Source: Bacillus solimangrovi (lineage in GTDB: Bacteria > Bacillota > Bacilli > Bacillales > Bacillaceae_N). From it: a stretch of 64,000 bases of DNA. The stretch's first letter is position 1. Every line of letters begins with the position of its first letter. Below the pieces are notes generated by a model. That model made no database searches and had not been told where the DNA came from. It worked only from the letters and a program-made list of their open reading frames with translations. Shown in pieces: positions 16,696 to 25,273 of this stretch. The stretch covers positions 1 through 64,000 of the forward strand of contig NZ_MJEH01000064.1 of the NCBI RefSeq assembly GCF_001742425.1, given 5' to 3'. Position numbers and translations under genes: made by a program.

Positions 16696-17058
16696 ATGGA
16701 TTTCAATGTGTTGCGGGAAAATTGTTTAAACAAACGAGGTGCTTATGAAGATTTTCCGTTTGGGGAAGATGCACATGTAATGAAGGTAGGAAGTAAAATG
16801 TTTGCTATTTTGTCTATTAAAGAAAACCTTCCAGCTATTAGCTTAAAATGTGAACCAGATGTTAACGAAATACTTCGTGAGCAATATCCAGCTATTAAAC
16901 CCGGCTATCATCTAAATAAACGACATTGGAATACAATCACAGTTGATGGCACAGTACCGTACGAACAAATCCTACAAATGATTAACCGATCATATGATTT
17001 AGTATTTAACAACTTAAAGAAGATAGATAGGGAAGAAATTTATAACAAAAACGAGTAA
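16696..17058 (+). CDS. MmcQ/YjbR family protein
   Basis: A 120-residue protein of the MmcQ/YjbR fold. Diagnostic features are the early YEDFPFGEDAHVMKVGSKMFA block, ISLKCEP, PGYHLNKRHWNT and a closing ISYDLV-like helix (here RSYDLV). These small proteins have a CyaY-like fold and are often called DNA-binding, though the role is unclear. The ATG at 16696 has AAAAGGAG upstream; longer in-frame starts run back into the repeat and are rejected. Confidence 0.85.
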   Translation: MDFNVLRENCLNKRGAYEDFPFGEDAHVMKVGSKMFAILSIKENLPAISLKCEPDVNEILREQYPAIKPGYHLNKRHWNTITVDGTVPYEQILQMINRSYDLVFNNLKKIDREEIYNKNE

Positions 17059-17253
17059 TCTCTCATTTTATTGGATGGGTTTATCTTATAAAAGGATACT
17101 TGCAACATCCATACTTGGTCAGATGGAATCGTTTCAAATACTAAGAAACCACACTCTAAACGAAACATCAGAGCATACTTTGGGAGCTTTACTAAATTTC
17201 TGATGAGATGCAAGGTTTAGAAATTATGAATTTTGGTTAATTATAGAAATGAA

Positions 17254-17282
17254 TTGACTTTTTATTTTCTATTGGTTAAAAT
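17254..17282 (+). promoter_or_regulatory. Promoter of the ileS leader
   Basis: TTGACT (17254-17259), 17-bp spacer, TAAAAT (17277-17282). The T-box-type leader begins just downstream. Confidence 0.6.
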
Positions 17283-17487
17283 CAGTAACAATTAAATAAT
17301 TAATTCAATGACGAGAAAGAGTAATTATGTATATCTTATCTACAGAGAGTTGACGAAGTGCTGAAAGTCAATGTTAAGACCATAATGAAAATCCTCTCCG
17401 AGAAGCAAAGTTGAAAGACAGATTAAACTTTGACGGCATTCTACCGATACCAAGGACACGTATGATAGTACGTAGTGTAATGAATTC

Positions 17488-17520
17488 AAAAAACCACTAC
17501 TATGGTTTTTTTTATTTTTT
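17488..17520 (+). terminator. Leader terminator 1
   Basis: AAAACCA/TGGTTTT stem with a T-run. The overlapping CACTAC (17495-17500) can instead pair with GTAGTG (17472-17477), giving a mutually exclusive alternative fold. Confidence 0.65.
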
Positions 17521-17544
17521 AAGGAAGCTTATATATTTATATAT

Positions 17545-17580
17545 AAACTCGGTTCTACATACGTGGAATCGAGTTTTTTT
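17545..17580 (+). terminator. Leader terminator 2
   Basis: Stem AAACTCG...CGAGTTT followed by seven T residues, about 24 bp before the ileS start. Confidence 0.75.
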
Positions 17581-17603
17581 ATTAAAATGAGGTGATAATG
17601 ATG

Positions 17604-20600
17604 ATGGAATCCAATGTTGAAAGGGAATTAAGAGTTCGTAAACAGTGGGATAAGGAAGGAACATTTCAACGTTCTATAACTAACCGAGAAGGAAAAGAGA
17701 CATTTGTTTTTTATGAGGGGCCGCCAACAGCTAATGGTTTACCCCATGCAGGTCATGCTCTTGGAAGAACCATCAAGGACTTTGTAGCAAGGTTTAAAAC
17801 GATGTCAGGTTATCAAGTTTTAAGAAAAGCAGGTTGGGATACTCATGGTTTACCTGTGGAATTAGAAGTAGAAAAACAATTAAATATTCGTGGTAAAGAC
17901 CAAATCGAAGAATACGGAATTGAAAATTTCATTCAAAAATGTAAAGAAAGTGTTTTTGTATATGAAAATGAGTGGAAACAATTCACTGAAGCACTTGGTT
18001 ATTGGGTTGATATGGAGAATCCGTATATAACGTTAAATAACAAATATATTGAATCTGTCTGGAATATCCTATCAACAATTCATGATAAAGGCTATTTGTA
18101 TAAAGGACATCGGGTTGTTCCTTATTGCCCGCATTGCGAGACTTCTCTTAGCTCACATGAGGTTGCACAGGGTTACAAAGATGTAACAGATTTATCCGCT
18201 ACAGCTAAATTTCGACTAAAAGGAACTGAAAATGAATACCTTTTAGGGTGGACGACAACACCTTGGACTTTGCCATCTAATGTAGCGGTTGCGGTTAATC
18301 CTAACATGAATTATGTACGAGTAAAGCAAGGCTCAGAAATACTCATACTTGCTGAATCATTAGTTTCAAAAGTAATGAAAGACAATTATGAAACGGTTGA
18401 TGTGATTAAAGGGCAAGATTTAATTGGTCTTTCTTATGAACCTCCTTTTAATTTCGTCACTGTTACCAATGGTCATAAAGTTGTTGGGGCAGATTTTGTC
18501 ACTGAAATAAGTGGAACAGGAATTGTACATTTAGCACCTGCCCATGGTGAAGATGATTACAAAGCTATCCAAGATAACGATCTTGATTTCGTTAATGTTA
18601 TAGATACAAAAGGTCGCTATAAGGACTATATAACTCCACTTGCAGGGCAATTTGTAAAAGACTGTGACGTAGAAATAATAAAAATGCTATCAAAACAAAA
18701 CCTTTTATTTGATAAACAAAAATATGAACATAGCTACCCACACTGTTGGAGATGCGACAGTCCCCTACTCTATTATGCAATGGAGGGGTGGTTCATTAAG
18801 ACTACTGCTGTAAAAGAACAAATGCAACAAAACAATCAAGGAGTTCAATGGTTCCCGCACCATATGAAAGATGGAAGGTTTGGAAACTTTTTGGATAACA
18901 TGGTCGACTGGAATATTGGCAGAAATCGATATTGGGGAACTCCACTAAATATCTGGGTTTGTAAAGAGTGTGGCGAAGAAAAAGCTCCAAATTCAATTGA
19001 AGAATTGAGAAAACTCTCAATAGAAGAATTACCAGAAGATATAGAGTTGCATAAACCATATGTAGATAAAGTTCAATTAACTTGTACTTGCGGTTGTAAG
19101 ATGGAAAGAACGAGTGAAGTTATTGATGTATGGTTTGATAGTGGTTCGATGCCATTTGCTCAATATCATTATCCATTTGAAAATAACGACATGTTTAAAA
19201 AGCAATTTCCTGCTGATGTAGTCATTGAAGGGGTAGATCAAACAAGAGGATGGTTTTACAGCTTACTAGCCGTTTCTACATTATTTACAGGACAGACGCC
19301 CTATAAGCGTGTTCTTTCTTTAGGACATATCTTAGATGAAAACGGGCAAAAGATGTCAAAGAGTAAAGGAAATGCTTTGAACCCGACTGAGCTAATAAAT
19401 GAGTTTGGTGCTGATTCACTCAGATGGGCTTTGTTAGCTGACAGTTCCCCGTGGAATAATAAACGCTTTTCTAAAAAAACTGTCAGTCAGGCAAAGTCAA
19501 AGGTAATCGATACGCTTTTAAACGTTTACTCATTTTACTCTATGTATGCAGAAATCGATCAATTTAACCCTTCTAGTGACTTAGGTGGCACTCAAACGAC
19601 TCTGGACAAATGGATTCTTTCTCGCTTAAATACCGTTATTAAGGAAGTTACCCAAAGTTTAGATGCCTATGATATTACTAGAGGAGCCAGATTCATTTCA
19701 ACATTTATTGATGAACTAAGTAATTGGTATGTAAGACGTTCGAGACAACGTTTTTGGAGCAGTGGTATGACCGACGATAAAAGAGCAGCGTTTAGCACCT
19801 TGTATGAAGTCTTAACGAAGCTGTCACAGCTTATGGCTCCTTATACTCCATTTGTCACAGAAGACATTTACTCAAACTTAGTGAAAGATAGCGTGCATGT
19901 ATCGGACTATCCTCAACCAGTTGAAACGCTAATTGATGAACAATTAGAAAAAGATATGGATGCAGTTTTGCAAATAATAGAGCTAACAAGATCCCTTAGA
20001 AACACTGTAGGAATAAAAACCAAACAACCTTTAGCTCAATTGGTCGTAATTCCGGCAGAAGCATCCACTAAATCTCAATTGGAAAAGTATTCGTCTATTA
20101 TTAAAGATGAAATGAACATTAAGGAAGTTGAATTTAGGATGAATTATCAAGATTTATTTGAGGTTGAACTCAAATTAAATTTTGCTGTAGTCGGGCCAAA
20201 ATTAGGCAAATACGTTAGTGAAGTTAAAAATAAAGTTGAAAAATTAAACGATACAGAGAAGGAAAAATTCCTTGAAGATACAACAATTCAATTACCTTTA
20301 AATTCAGGCGAAACTGTCACTCTTACAATGGATGACGTACTTATTGAGAAAAAAGGCAAGCATGGTTTCGAATTATTAGAAGGTAGTAATTTCTTGACAC
20401 TATTAGATACCAGGTTGACACAAGCGTTAAAAGAAGAAGGATTAGTAAGAGAATTTGTTCGTGCTGTTCAAACATATAGAAAGGATTTAGATCTTCCAGT
20501 TGACTTACGAGTAGATCTTTATGTTCAAGCTGACTCTTGGCTTCATGCAGTATTAATAAAATTTGATGAATTAGTCCAAAAAAATCTCATTATTAATTCG

Positions 20601-20684
20601 ATTCGTTTTGAAAGTAAGCCAAATATGAAAAGTTTTGAAGTAGAAGGAAACGAAATTAATTTATACATTGAAGCAAACTCGTAA
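17604..20684 (+). CDS. ileS: Isoleucyl-tRNA synthetase, long (eukaryotic-like) type
   Basis: A 1026-residue class I synthetase that charges tRNA-Ile. The class signature is HAGH (about 48-51) and the second is KMSKS (about 583-587). The CP1 editing domain lies between them, with the [10 protein letters not shown] motif. A C-terminal anticodon-binding region follows. The length and the long C-terminal extension suit the second bacterial type (IleRS2), often an auxiliary, mupirocin-tolerant copy. The canonical HxGH motif argues against the hyper-resistant variant. Of several in-frame starts (17592, 17598, 17601, 17604) the ATG at 17604 has the best distance from GAGGTG. A T-box-type leader precedes it. 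Confidence 0.93.
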   Translation: MESNVERELRVRKQWDKEGTFQRSITNREGKETFVFYEGPPTANGLPHAGHALGRTIKDFVARFKTMSGYQVLRKAGWDTHGLPVELEVEKQLNIRGKDQIEEYGIENFIQKCKESVFVYENEWKQFTEALGYWVDMENPYITLNNKYIESVWNILSTIHDKGYLYKGHRVVPYCPHCETSLSSHEVAQGYKDVTDLSATAKFRLKGTENEYLLGWTTTPWTLPSNVAVAVNPNMNYVRVKQGSEILILAESLVSKVMKDNYETVDVIKGQDLIGLSYEPPFNFVTVTNGHKVVGADFVTEISGTGIVHLAPAHGEDDYKAIQDNDLDFVNVIDTKGRYKDYITPLAGQFVKDCDVEIIKMLSKQNLLFDKQKYEHSYPHCWRCDSPLLYYAMEGWFIKTTAVKEQMQQNNQGVQWFPHHMKDGRFGNFLDNMVDWNIGRNRYWGTPLNIWVCKECGEEKAPNSIEELRKLSIEELPEDIELHKPYVDKVQLTCTCGCKMERTSEVIDVWFDSGSMPFAQYHYPFENNDMFKKQFPADVVIEGVDQTRGWFYSLLAVSTLFTGQTPYKRVLSLGHILDENGQKMSKSKGNALNPTELINEFGADSLRWALLADSSPWNNKRFSKKTVSQAKSKVIDTLLNVYSFYSMYAEIDQFNPSSDLGGTQTTLDKWILSRLNTVIKEVTQSLDAYDITRGARFISTFIDELSNWYVRRSRQRFWSSGMTDDKRAAFSTLYEVLTKLSQLMAPYTPFVTEDIYSNLVKDSVHVSDYPQPVETLIDEQLEKDMDAVLQIIELTRSLRNTVGIKTKQPLAQLVVIPAEASTKSQLEKYSSIIKDEMNIKEVEFRMNYQDLFEVELKLNFAVVGPKLGKYVSEVKNKVEKLNDTEKEKFLEDTTIQLPLNSGETVTLTMDDVLIEKKGKHGFELLEGSNFLTLLDTRLTQALKEEGLVREFVRAVQTYRKDLDLPVDLRVDLYVQADSWLHAVLIKFDELVQKNLIINSIRFESKPNMKSFEVEGNEINLYIEANS

Positions 20685-20691
20685 TGCATTG

Positions 20692-20876
20692 AATAAAGTG
20701 AAACTTCCATCAGCGGGGGTATTTCTCTATCCCCCACTGATGGTTAGTTGAACCAATAAAGTATTTACTGACGCTTACTACTACAACGTTATAATCAAGG
20801 TCCTCTCCCACTTATACTTCGTTGATTTTTCAAGTTTTGAGGTGGGAGAGGCTTAGTGTCAGTTGAAACGTGATAT
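20692..20876 (+). repeat. Structured dispersed repeat
   Basis: A full 185-bp copy starting 8 bp after the ileS stop codon, in the same direction. The stem CCATCAGCGGGGG/CCCCCACTGATGG has G:C at pair 11 where the reference has A:T, a compensatory change. The outer AGTGTCAG arm keeps pairing through one G-T wobble. The right end abuts a truncated sortase gene. Confidence 0.85.
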
Positions 20877-20890
20877 CTTGTTTGTCATAT

Positions 20891-21242
20891 TCATTTACAG
20901 TAATTAAGGTAAGTGTTTTTTGCTGCCGTCTTGTACCATCCAACGACTATTGCATCATCAGCAACACTCATATTCCCGTTTTTAGTAAGACCTACAGCTT
21001 GAATAGGAGCTTTCCTTTTCTTTTGAGGGAATTCGATTTCTATTGGCGTATTTGCAATATAGTTAATCTGTTCATTTATTAGTTCTTCATTAGCTTCATT
21101 ACTTTCATCGACTTGAATAATTTCCATATCATCTTGTATTTGTAGTTGTTCTCTATTAGTTGTAATGTCTTTAATTGATAGATTCATTTCTAAACCTAAA
21201 TCAATAACTTCAATAACATCTTCAGTTGAATGAATTATTTTC
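20891..21242 (-). pseudogene. Sortase (class D/F-type) fragment
   Basis: The minus-strand frame contains the start of a sortase domain: IEFPQKKRKAPIQAVGLTK, then NGNMSVADDAIVVGWYK, matching the first strands of class D/F sortases. The rest, including the catalytic His, Cys and Arg regions, is missing, because the frame runs out next to the dispersed repeat that ends at 20876. The 5' side also lacks a credible start: a TAG precedes the open frame near 21243. The gene is thus truncated at both ends and cannot encode an enzyme. Confidence 0.65.
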
Positions 21243-21244
21243 CC

Positions 21245-21517
21245 TTCATTCTAAAAATTAACGTAAATGATAGATTTAAAGATTACGGTGATTTAGATGA
21301 TTTAATGGAATACTTAAATGAGGATATAATTCGTGTTGATGAACTTAATAGTGTGAAGAATGGTGGAGACACTACAATTCGTACAGTTTACGGAAGAACT
21401 AATAAGCCGTTGGAAATTAGATTTCATGTTCAAGATGGAGAACTAAAAAGTTTTAATGCTTTTCCTGGTCATTCAAAAAGAGACGTTGACAATTTAATAT
21501 GGTCAGCTTCACAATAA
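21245..21517 (+). pseudogene. Possible 5'-truncated gene, unknown
   Basis: The open frame gives about 90 residues including DRFKDYGDLDDLMEYLNED, TVYGRTNKPLEIRFHV and SKRDVDNLIWSASQ. An ATG at 21230 opens it, but there is no ribosome binding site and the first residues lie opposite the sortase fragment. The native N-terminus therefore seems lost at the same junction. The acidic C-terminal fragment is followed 31 bp later by a TPR-type gene, which resembles a toxin tail with its immunity gene. No family is recognised and this idea is weak. Confidence 0.35.
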
Positions 21518-21548
21518 TGAATAATATAGTAGAAAAGAAGGGATATGT

Positions 21549-22283
21549 ATGTATTCTATAAGAGAGAATCTAGATAAAATTTATACCTCACAGCAGTTTA
21601 CTACTAGACAAAAAATACTAAAAGCTGAAGAGTTATTAGATAGGCAGCTAGTATTAGAACCTCAAAACACAGATTTGTGGTTTGAATTAGCATCTGTGGT
21701 ATTAGAAGTACCGGAAGTTGATTTTTGGAAAAGTTTAGAATGTATGAGACAGGTTTTATCTTATGATCCGAAAAATTCGGAAGCATTGCTCTTTTTAGCT
21801 TTCATCCATTATTTGCATAGAGGTTATGTAGATTCGAACACTGAAAACTTATTGGACAAATGTCTGGAATCAGAAAATGACACACAAATTAAATCACTTT
21901 GTTATTTAGCGAAAACATGGGGCGACAAAGTTTCAGAAGATGAAGTGTTGTACTATCTAGAAAAATCTGTAGAATATGACGATAGTTTTATAAAAAATCT
22001 TATCACTTTAGCAGATGTTTATCACAAACAAGGAAGATATAGAGAAGAGAATAATTTGTTAACACAAGCACTAAAAAATATTGAAAAAATATACTTGTGT
22101 AATGAAAGATTTGATAAAGAAAAGTTAAAACCTTATTTGAATTCACACTTTATAGGTTATGAGCCGACACCTTTACCCTTTTCTCCAAGCTACAACCAAT
22201 TCAAGAAATTCTATATGATGAGGATATGGATTGACAGTGCTATGGTTGAACCTATATTAGAGAAAGTGACTTCTATTGAATAA
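21549..22283 (+). CDS. TPR-like repeat protein
   Basis: A 244-residue soluble helical protein with degenerate tetratricopeptide-like repeats: LVLEPQNTDLWFELASVVL (about 34-52), VLSYDPKNSEALLFLAFIH (about 69-87) and a later DDSFIKNLITLADVYHKQG (about 145-163). AAGGGATATGT precedes the ATG. No signal peptide. TPR proteins mediate protein contacts and include some immunity proteins; the function here is open. A strong terminator follows. Confidence 0.65.
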   Translation: MYSIRENLDKIYTSQQFTTRQKILKAEELLDRQLVLEPQNTDLWFELASVVLEVPEVDFWKSLECMRQVLSYDPKNSEALLFLAFIHYLHRGYVDSNTENLLDKCLESENDTQIKSLCYLAKTWGDKVSEDEVLYYLEKSVEYDDSFIKNLITLADVYHKQGRYREENNLLTQALKNIEKIYLCNERFDKEKLKPYLNSHFIGYEPTPLPFSPSYNQFKKFYMMRIWIDSAMVEPILEKVTSIE

Positions 22284-22292
22284 TTTAATCTA

Positions 22293-22346
22293 AAAATAAA
22301 TACAAATCCACAGACCTTAATAAAGTCTATGGATTTGTATTTTTAT
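22293..22346 (+). terminator. Rho-independent terminator
   Basis: Long stem based on AAATACAAATCCA and its complement, ending in a T-rich tail, directly after the TPR gene. Confidence 0.85.
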
Positions 22347-22466
22347 TAACTTTTTTTAAAATATAGAGAAAGAAATATTGTCACTCTAATTTGTTAGTTT
22401 CTATAATGCTTTGAAATCGTAGCTTCATAGAACTATTGCAAAGAATAGCAAAAAAAGGATAATAAG

Positions 22467-22745
22467 TTAATCAGCTACTCCTGTAATATAACCATCGCCT
22501 GCATAATAAGCTATATAATGATCAATACTTATCTGTTTTACAGAATTTAATTGTAACATTCCGCAATACTCGTATCCATCATGGTCTCTACAAAACCAGT
22601 CTTCAGATGGGATTCCAGCTGGTGAAAAATAGTCTTTATGCCCACGAATTGTTCTCGGATTTTCTGCAGCACTTGCTGAAAATTCCGAATAAGCACTAAA
22701 AAGTAGCATAATTGCGAATAGTAATTTAAAGCTTTTTTTCATCAT
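22467..22745 (-). CDS. Small secreted protein, unknown
   Basis: A 92-residue precursor. The ATG at 22745 (or 22742) is chosen because AAAGGAGAG lies just upstream. The signal peptide spans about 1-29 with SASA-AENP as the likely cleavage region. The mature part, about 63 residues, contains two cysteines in DWFCRDHDGYEYCGM that may form a disulphide. No family is recognised. Confidence 0.6.
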   Translation of the reverse strand: MMKKSFKLLFAIMLLFSAYSEFSASAAENPRTIRGHKDYFSPAGIPSEDWFCRDHDGYEYCGMLQLNSVKQISIDHYIAYYAGDGYITGVAD

Positions 22746-22885
22746 GATATTCTCTCCTTTCAAAAAAAATATAAAATATACCATTTAAGTATAATTATAG
22801 ATTAATAGTTTGTAAATAGAAAATATATAAAAAACTTACATTTTTCCCAACAGAAAATACATTTTCCTTTTACTTTTAGTGAAAG

Positions 22886-23152
22886 TTACCCGTCTAAAAA
22901 AAGAGCGCCAATTGCTGGCACTCGTTCGCAGTTCTTTGAAATTATTGCTTTCATGCAATTACTGTGAATAACAGCGCAGAAAGTGCGTAATTCATTATCT
23001 ATTATGTCTATGGATTCATCAGCTTCATTCTGTATGATTGTTTTAGTTGCAAGTTTTTTCCCGTCCTCGCCATATAATTTTATTTTATAAACATTATCAG
23101 AACCTCTATTTTGATACAAAATCGTATCCCATGAATCAAAATCATATTCCAT
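22886..23152 (-). CDS. Hypothetical protein, 88 residues
   Basis: The start at 23152 has only a weak ribosome binding site, so the gene is uncertain. The first half looks like a beta-rich domain (YKIKLYGEDGKKLATKTII), the second contains three cysteines. It lies 37 bp after a small coiled-coil membrane gene on the same strand and could be translated from that transcript. No family is recognised. Confidence 0.4.
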   Translation of the reverse strand: MEYDFDSWDTILYQNRGSDNVYKIKLYGEDGKKLATKTIIQNEADESIDIIDNELRTFCAVIHSNCMKAIISKNCERVPAIGALFLDG

Positions 23153-23189
23153 TGCAAATTCTTAAAGCACTTGTTCCATATCTGAAAAC

Positions 23190-23366
23190 TTATACTTCAC
23201 CTAGCTTCCCCTCTTTCAACTCATATTTCAGGCGTTCAATTTCCATTTCTTGAAGCTTAATTTTCCTCTCATACTTATTTATAGCTTCTTTCACTGTTAC
23301 GTTATATGCAAAGAACAGTATAAGAACTAGTATTATGGAAATTAGATAAAAAATAGTGGTTAACAT
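23190..23366 (-). CDS. Small membrane protein with coiled coil
   Basis: A 58-residue protein starting at the ATG at 23366, with GGGGAG upstream; the earlier in-frame TTG overlaps that site. One transmembrane helix (about 3-24) is followed by a charged heptad-like helix (VKEAINKYERKIKLQEMEIE and onward) that should form a coiled coil. It resembles small holin-like or DivIC-like proteins in layout only. It is part of a run of small minus-strand membrane genes. Confidence 0.55.
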   Translation of the reverse strand: MLTTIFYLISIILVLILFFAYNVTVKEAINKYERKIKLQEMEIERLKYELKEGKLGEV

Positions 23367-23401
23367 AAATGCTCTCCCCAACTCATATGCTGTAAAATCT
23401 T

Positions 23402-23638
23402 CTACCCCTGCTCTTCCGCTTCTTTCTCTTTCAAGTAGTTTTCATAAGCCTCTCTTGCTCTATCTGGCTTTGGCGTCACTTTTGAAATTCGTTTATGAAT
23501 ATCATTTAAAAGGGACAACCCTCTAAACAAACAACCGACAATGATACCAAAAGCTAGAATACCACCAACTATTGGACCCATGACAAACAATAGAAAACCT
23601 AACAAAATTGATAAAATAATTGATATAAATAAAGCCAA
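23402..23638 (-). CDS. Small two-helix membrane protein
   Basis: A 78-residue protein with a TTG start; AGGTGG lies 7 bases upstream. Residues 3-22 and 24-44 form a glycine-rich helical hairpin, followed by a charged cytosolic tail ending NYLKEKEAEEQG. It lies 35 bp before the coiled-coil membrane gene, probably in one operon. Function unknown. Confidence 0.55.
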   Translation of the reverse strand: MALFISIILSILLGFLLFVMGPIVGGILAFGIIVGCLFRGLSLLNDIHKRISKVTPKPDRAREAYENYLKEKEAEEQG

Positions 23639-23762
23639 AGCTATTCCACCTTTTATTCTATTTTTCTATAAAAACATATTTTGTAATTATAAGATACGAA
23701 TCAATCCCTAACATTGTTAAGTTGATAAAATCCTTTTTAGATGGATATTCTCGGCAGTTTAT

Positions 23763-24140
23763 TCAATAATTTTGACCAACTATAATTTTCCAACCTTCTG
23801 ATTGCTTTTCAACAGGAAAAATAAACTCAATTATTTCCCCTTCAAGTACAGCTTCAATTGTTACTTCGAAATTCATCTCACTTATTTCTTTTAACTCTAC
23901 TATTTAAGTTTCGAAAACTTCTTCACTCAATGAAATTTCTAAGTATTCTTTCTCTTGTTCTTCTTTATCAGGAGACCTTAAATCATCTGCATATTCGATT
24001 ATCGATGTAACATCATCTGTTTCAACGGCAAACAAGTAATTTTCAACGTGTTGTCTTACCTCTTCTTCTAAAGTTAATTGATTTTTCACTGTACAGCCCA
24101 CTAACAAAATTAAAACAACCGTCATTAAATAACGTCTCAT
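23763..24140 (-). pseudogene. Lipoprotein gene split by a premature stop
   Basis: The first 78 codons encode a lipoprotein: MRRYLMTVVLILLVGCTVK with Cys16 as the lipid site. A TAA at 23904-23906 interrupts it. The same frame stays open for 46 more codons (IVELKEISEMNFEVTIEAVL... to IIVGQNY), ending at 23763, and the whole span is 126 codons with no shift. The C-terminal half reads like an NTF2-like or DUF4878-type ending. A single nonsense mutation is the simplest explanation. Confidence 0.6.
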
Positions 24141-24230
24141 TTCTCGCTCCTGTTTTATAATTGAATTTTGAAGTTTTTAAAAATTATTAGTGGTTTTTGC
24201 AAAACACCTAAGAATGTTATAGCTCTTTTT

Positions 24231-24887
24231 CTAACTTTTCATGTCTACCGTATTGTTCTTTTCAGCTTTATTTAATAAATCAGGGTTATCATTAATTACC
24301 TTCTTTATATACAAGAAACCGATTACGGTTAATGCCGTGATAAGCCAACTAATCGTTTGCTTCACAATTATCCCCTTATCAAAAGCCTCTACACCATATT
24401 CAGAGATTAACCAAACTTTTATCGCTGCCAAAAGGCCACTTCTAAGTGCAAACAATAAGGTTACGAACTGAAAAAGTATAAATATCGTTTTTTGATAGAA
24501 AAGATGTTTGCTCAATACACGGTCGTCACCTTGTAGCTCTACAAAATCTAAAGCGAAGTACAGAGCCATTGGTTTTTTTATCAAAATCGTCATTAAGAAA
24601 AACGTGCAAAGAGCTAGACTATAATAAACATTATTCCATAGCAACTGCATAGCAGAACCTGCTAATACATCGATTAGAGTACCAATCACTAATATAATGA
24701 TGATATATAATCCAGTAATATTTATTCTTTTAACTTCGTAAAAGCGATACAGACTATAGATAATAGCTGGGACAGAAGAAGCTAGCATTGCATAATAATC
24801 ACCAATGCTTTCACGCAAACCATTCCAACAAATCAATGGTAAAATCACATAAAAAACAAGATCTAATAATACGATATTTTTCCCCAC
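24231..24887 (-). CDS. VC0807-like multi-pass membrane protein
   Basis: A 218-residue integral membrane protein with about six helices, starting with GTG at 24887 (AGGATG upstream). Loop motifs KKPMALYFALDF and WLISEYGVEAFDKG are those I associate with the VC0807 family, relatives of intracellular-septation-type membrane proteins. No enzymatic motif is seen. Function unknown. Confidence 0.65.
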   Translation of the reverse strand: MGKNIVLLDLVFYVILPLICWNGLRESIGDYYAMLASSVPAIIYSLYRFYEVKRINITGLYIIIILVIGTLIDVLAGSAMQLLWNNVYYSLALCTFFLMTILIKKPMALYFALDFVELQGDDRVLSKHLFYQKTIFILFQFVTLLFALRSGLLAAIKVWLISEYGVEAFDKGIIVKQTISWLITALTVIGFLYIKKVINDNPDLLNKAEKNNTVDMKS

Positions 24888-25267
24888 TACTTCACATCCT
24901 CCGCTCCAAACAATTTAAAATCATTCAACAGTCTCTTGTTGCACATACTACCTCATTAGTCGAATTTCATATTTTTATATTTTAACATATAATTTCCAAA
25001 AAATTCTTTTTTATCACCTTACATCTACACCCTTCATTTCTATCTTTTCATTAATTTCAAAATTACTCTCATTCAACGAAAGGATTCTACCATTTCCGTA
25101 GAGAAAATAAGTCTGTAGTCACAGTAAAAAATACGCCATCATCTCACAATAAGACTTTGTTAACGAACCATCATAAAATGAAATATTTGCACCAGTTGAG
25201 ATGAAACATATCATACTCCCACGATCTATTAGATAATATGAAATTATAATGACTTATGTAAGGAGTG
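24888..25267. other. Intergenic region without a recognised gene
   Basis: About 380 bp between divergent genes. I see no coding frame with initiation signals and no strong hairpin. It presumably holds both promoters. Confidence 0.5.
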
Positions 25268-25273
25268 ATGTTG

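Larger units (their letters stand above)
17305..17590 (+). promoter_or_regulatory. T-box-type leader of ileS, atypical antiterminator region
   Basis: Stem I is clear: GACGAGAAAGAGTA near 17310, CAGAGAG near 17342-17348, then TGAAAATCCTCTCCGAG near 17386-17402, all lining up with Bacillus ileS leaders. The specifier would be ATC (17391-17393), an Ile codon. A Stem II pseudoknot-like segment (GACGG...CCGATACC) and a Stem III-like hairpin follow. The expected TGGN box of the antiterminator is not recognisable; instead two intrinsic terminators follow. T-boxes sense uncharged tRNA, so ileS would be induced by isoleucyl-tRNA shortage. Confidence 0.75.

Noticed and set aside
17604-20684. IleRS as a mupirocin hyper-resistant variant
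   Set aside because: The class motif reads HAGH, the canonical form. The altered motif linked with hyper-resistance is absent.
23190-23638. Small membrane genes as a toxin-antitoxin or holin system
   Set aside because: There is no antisense RNA, antitoxin or lysin gene nearby; the layout alone is not enough.
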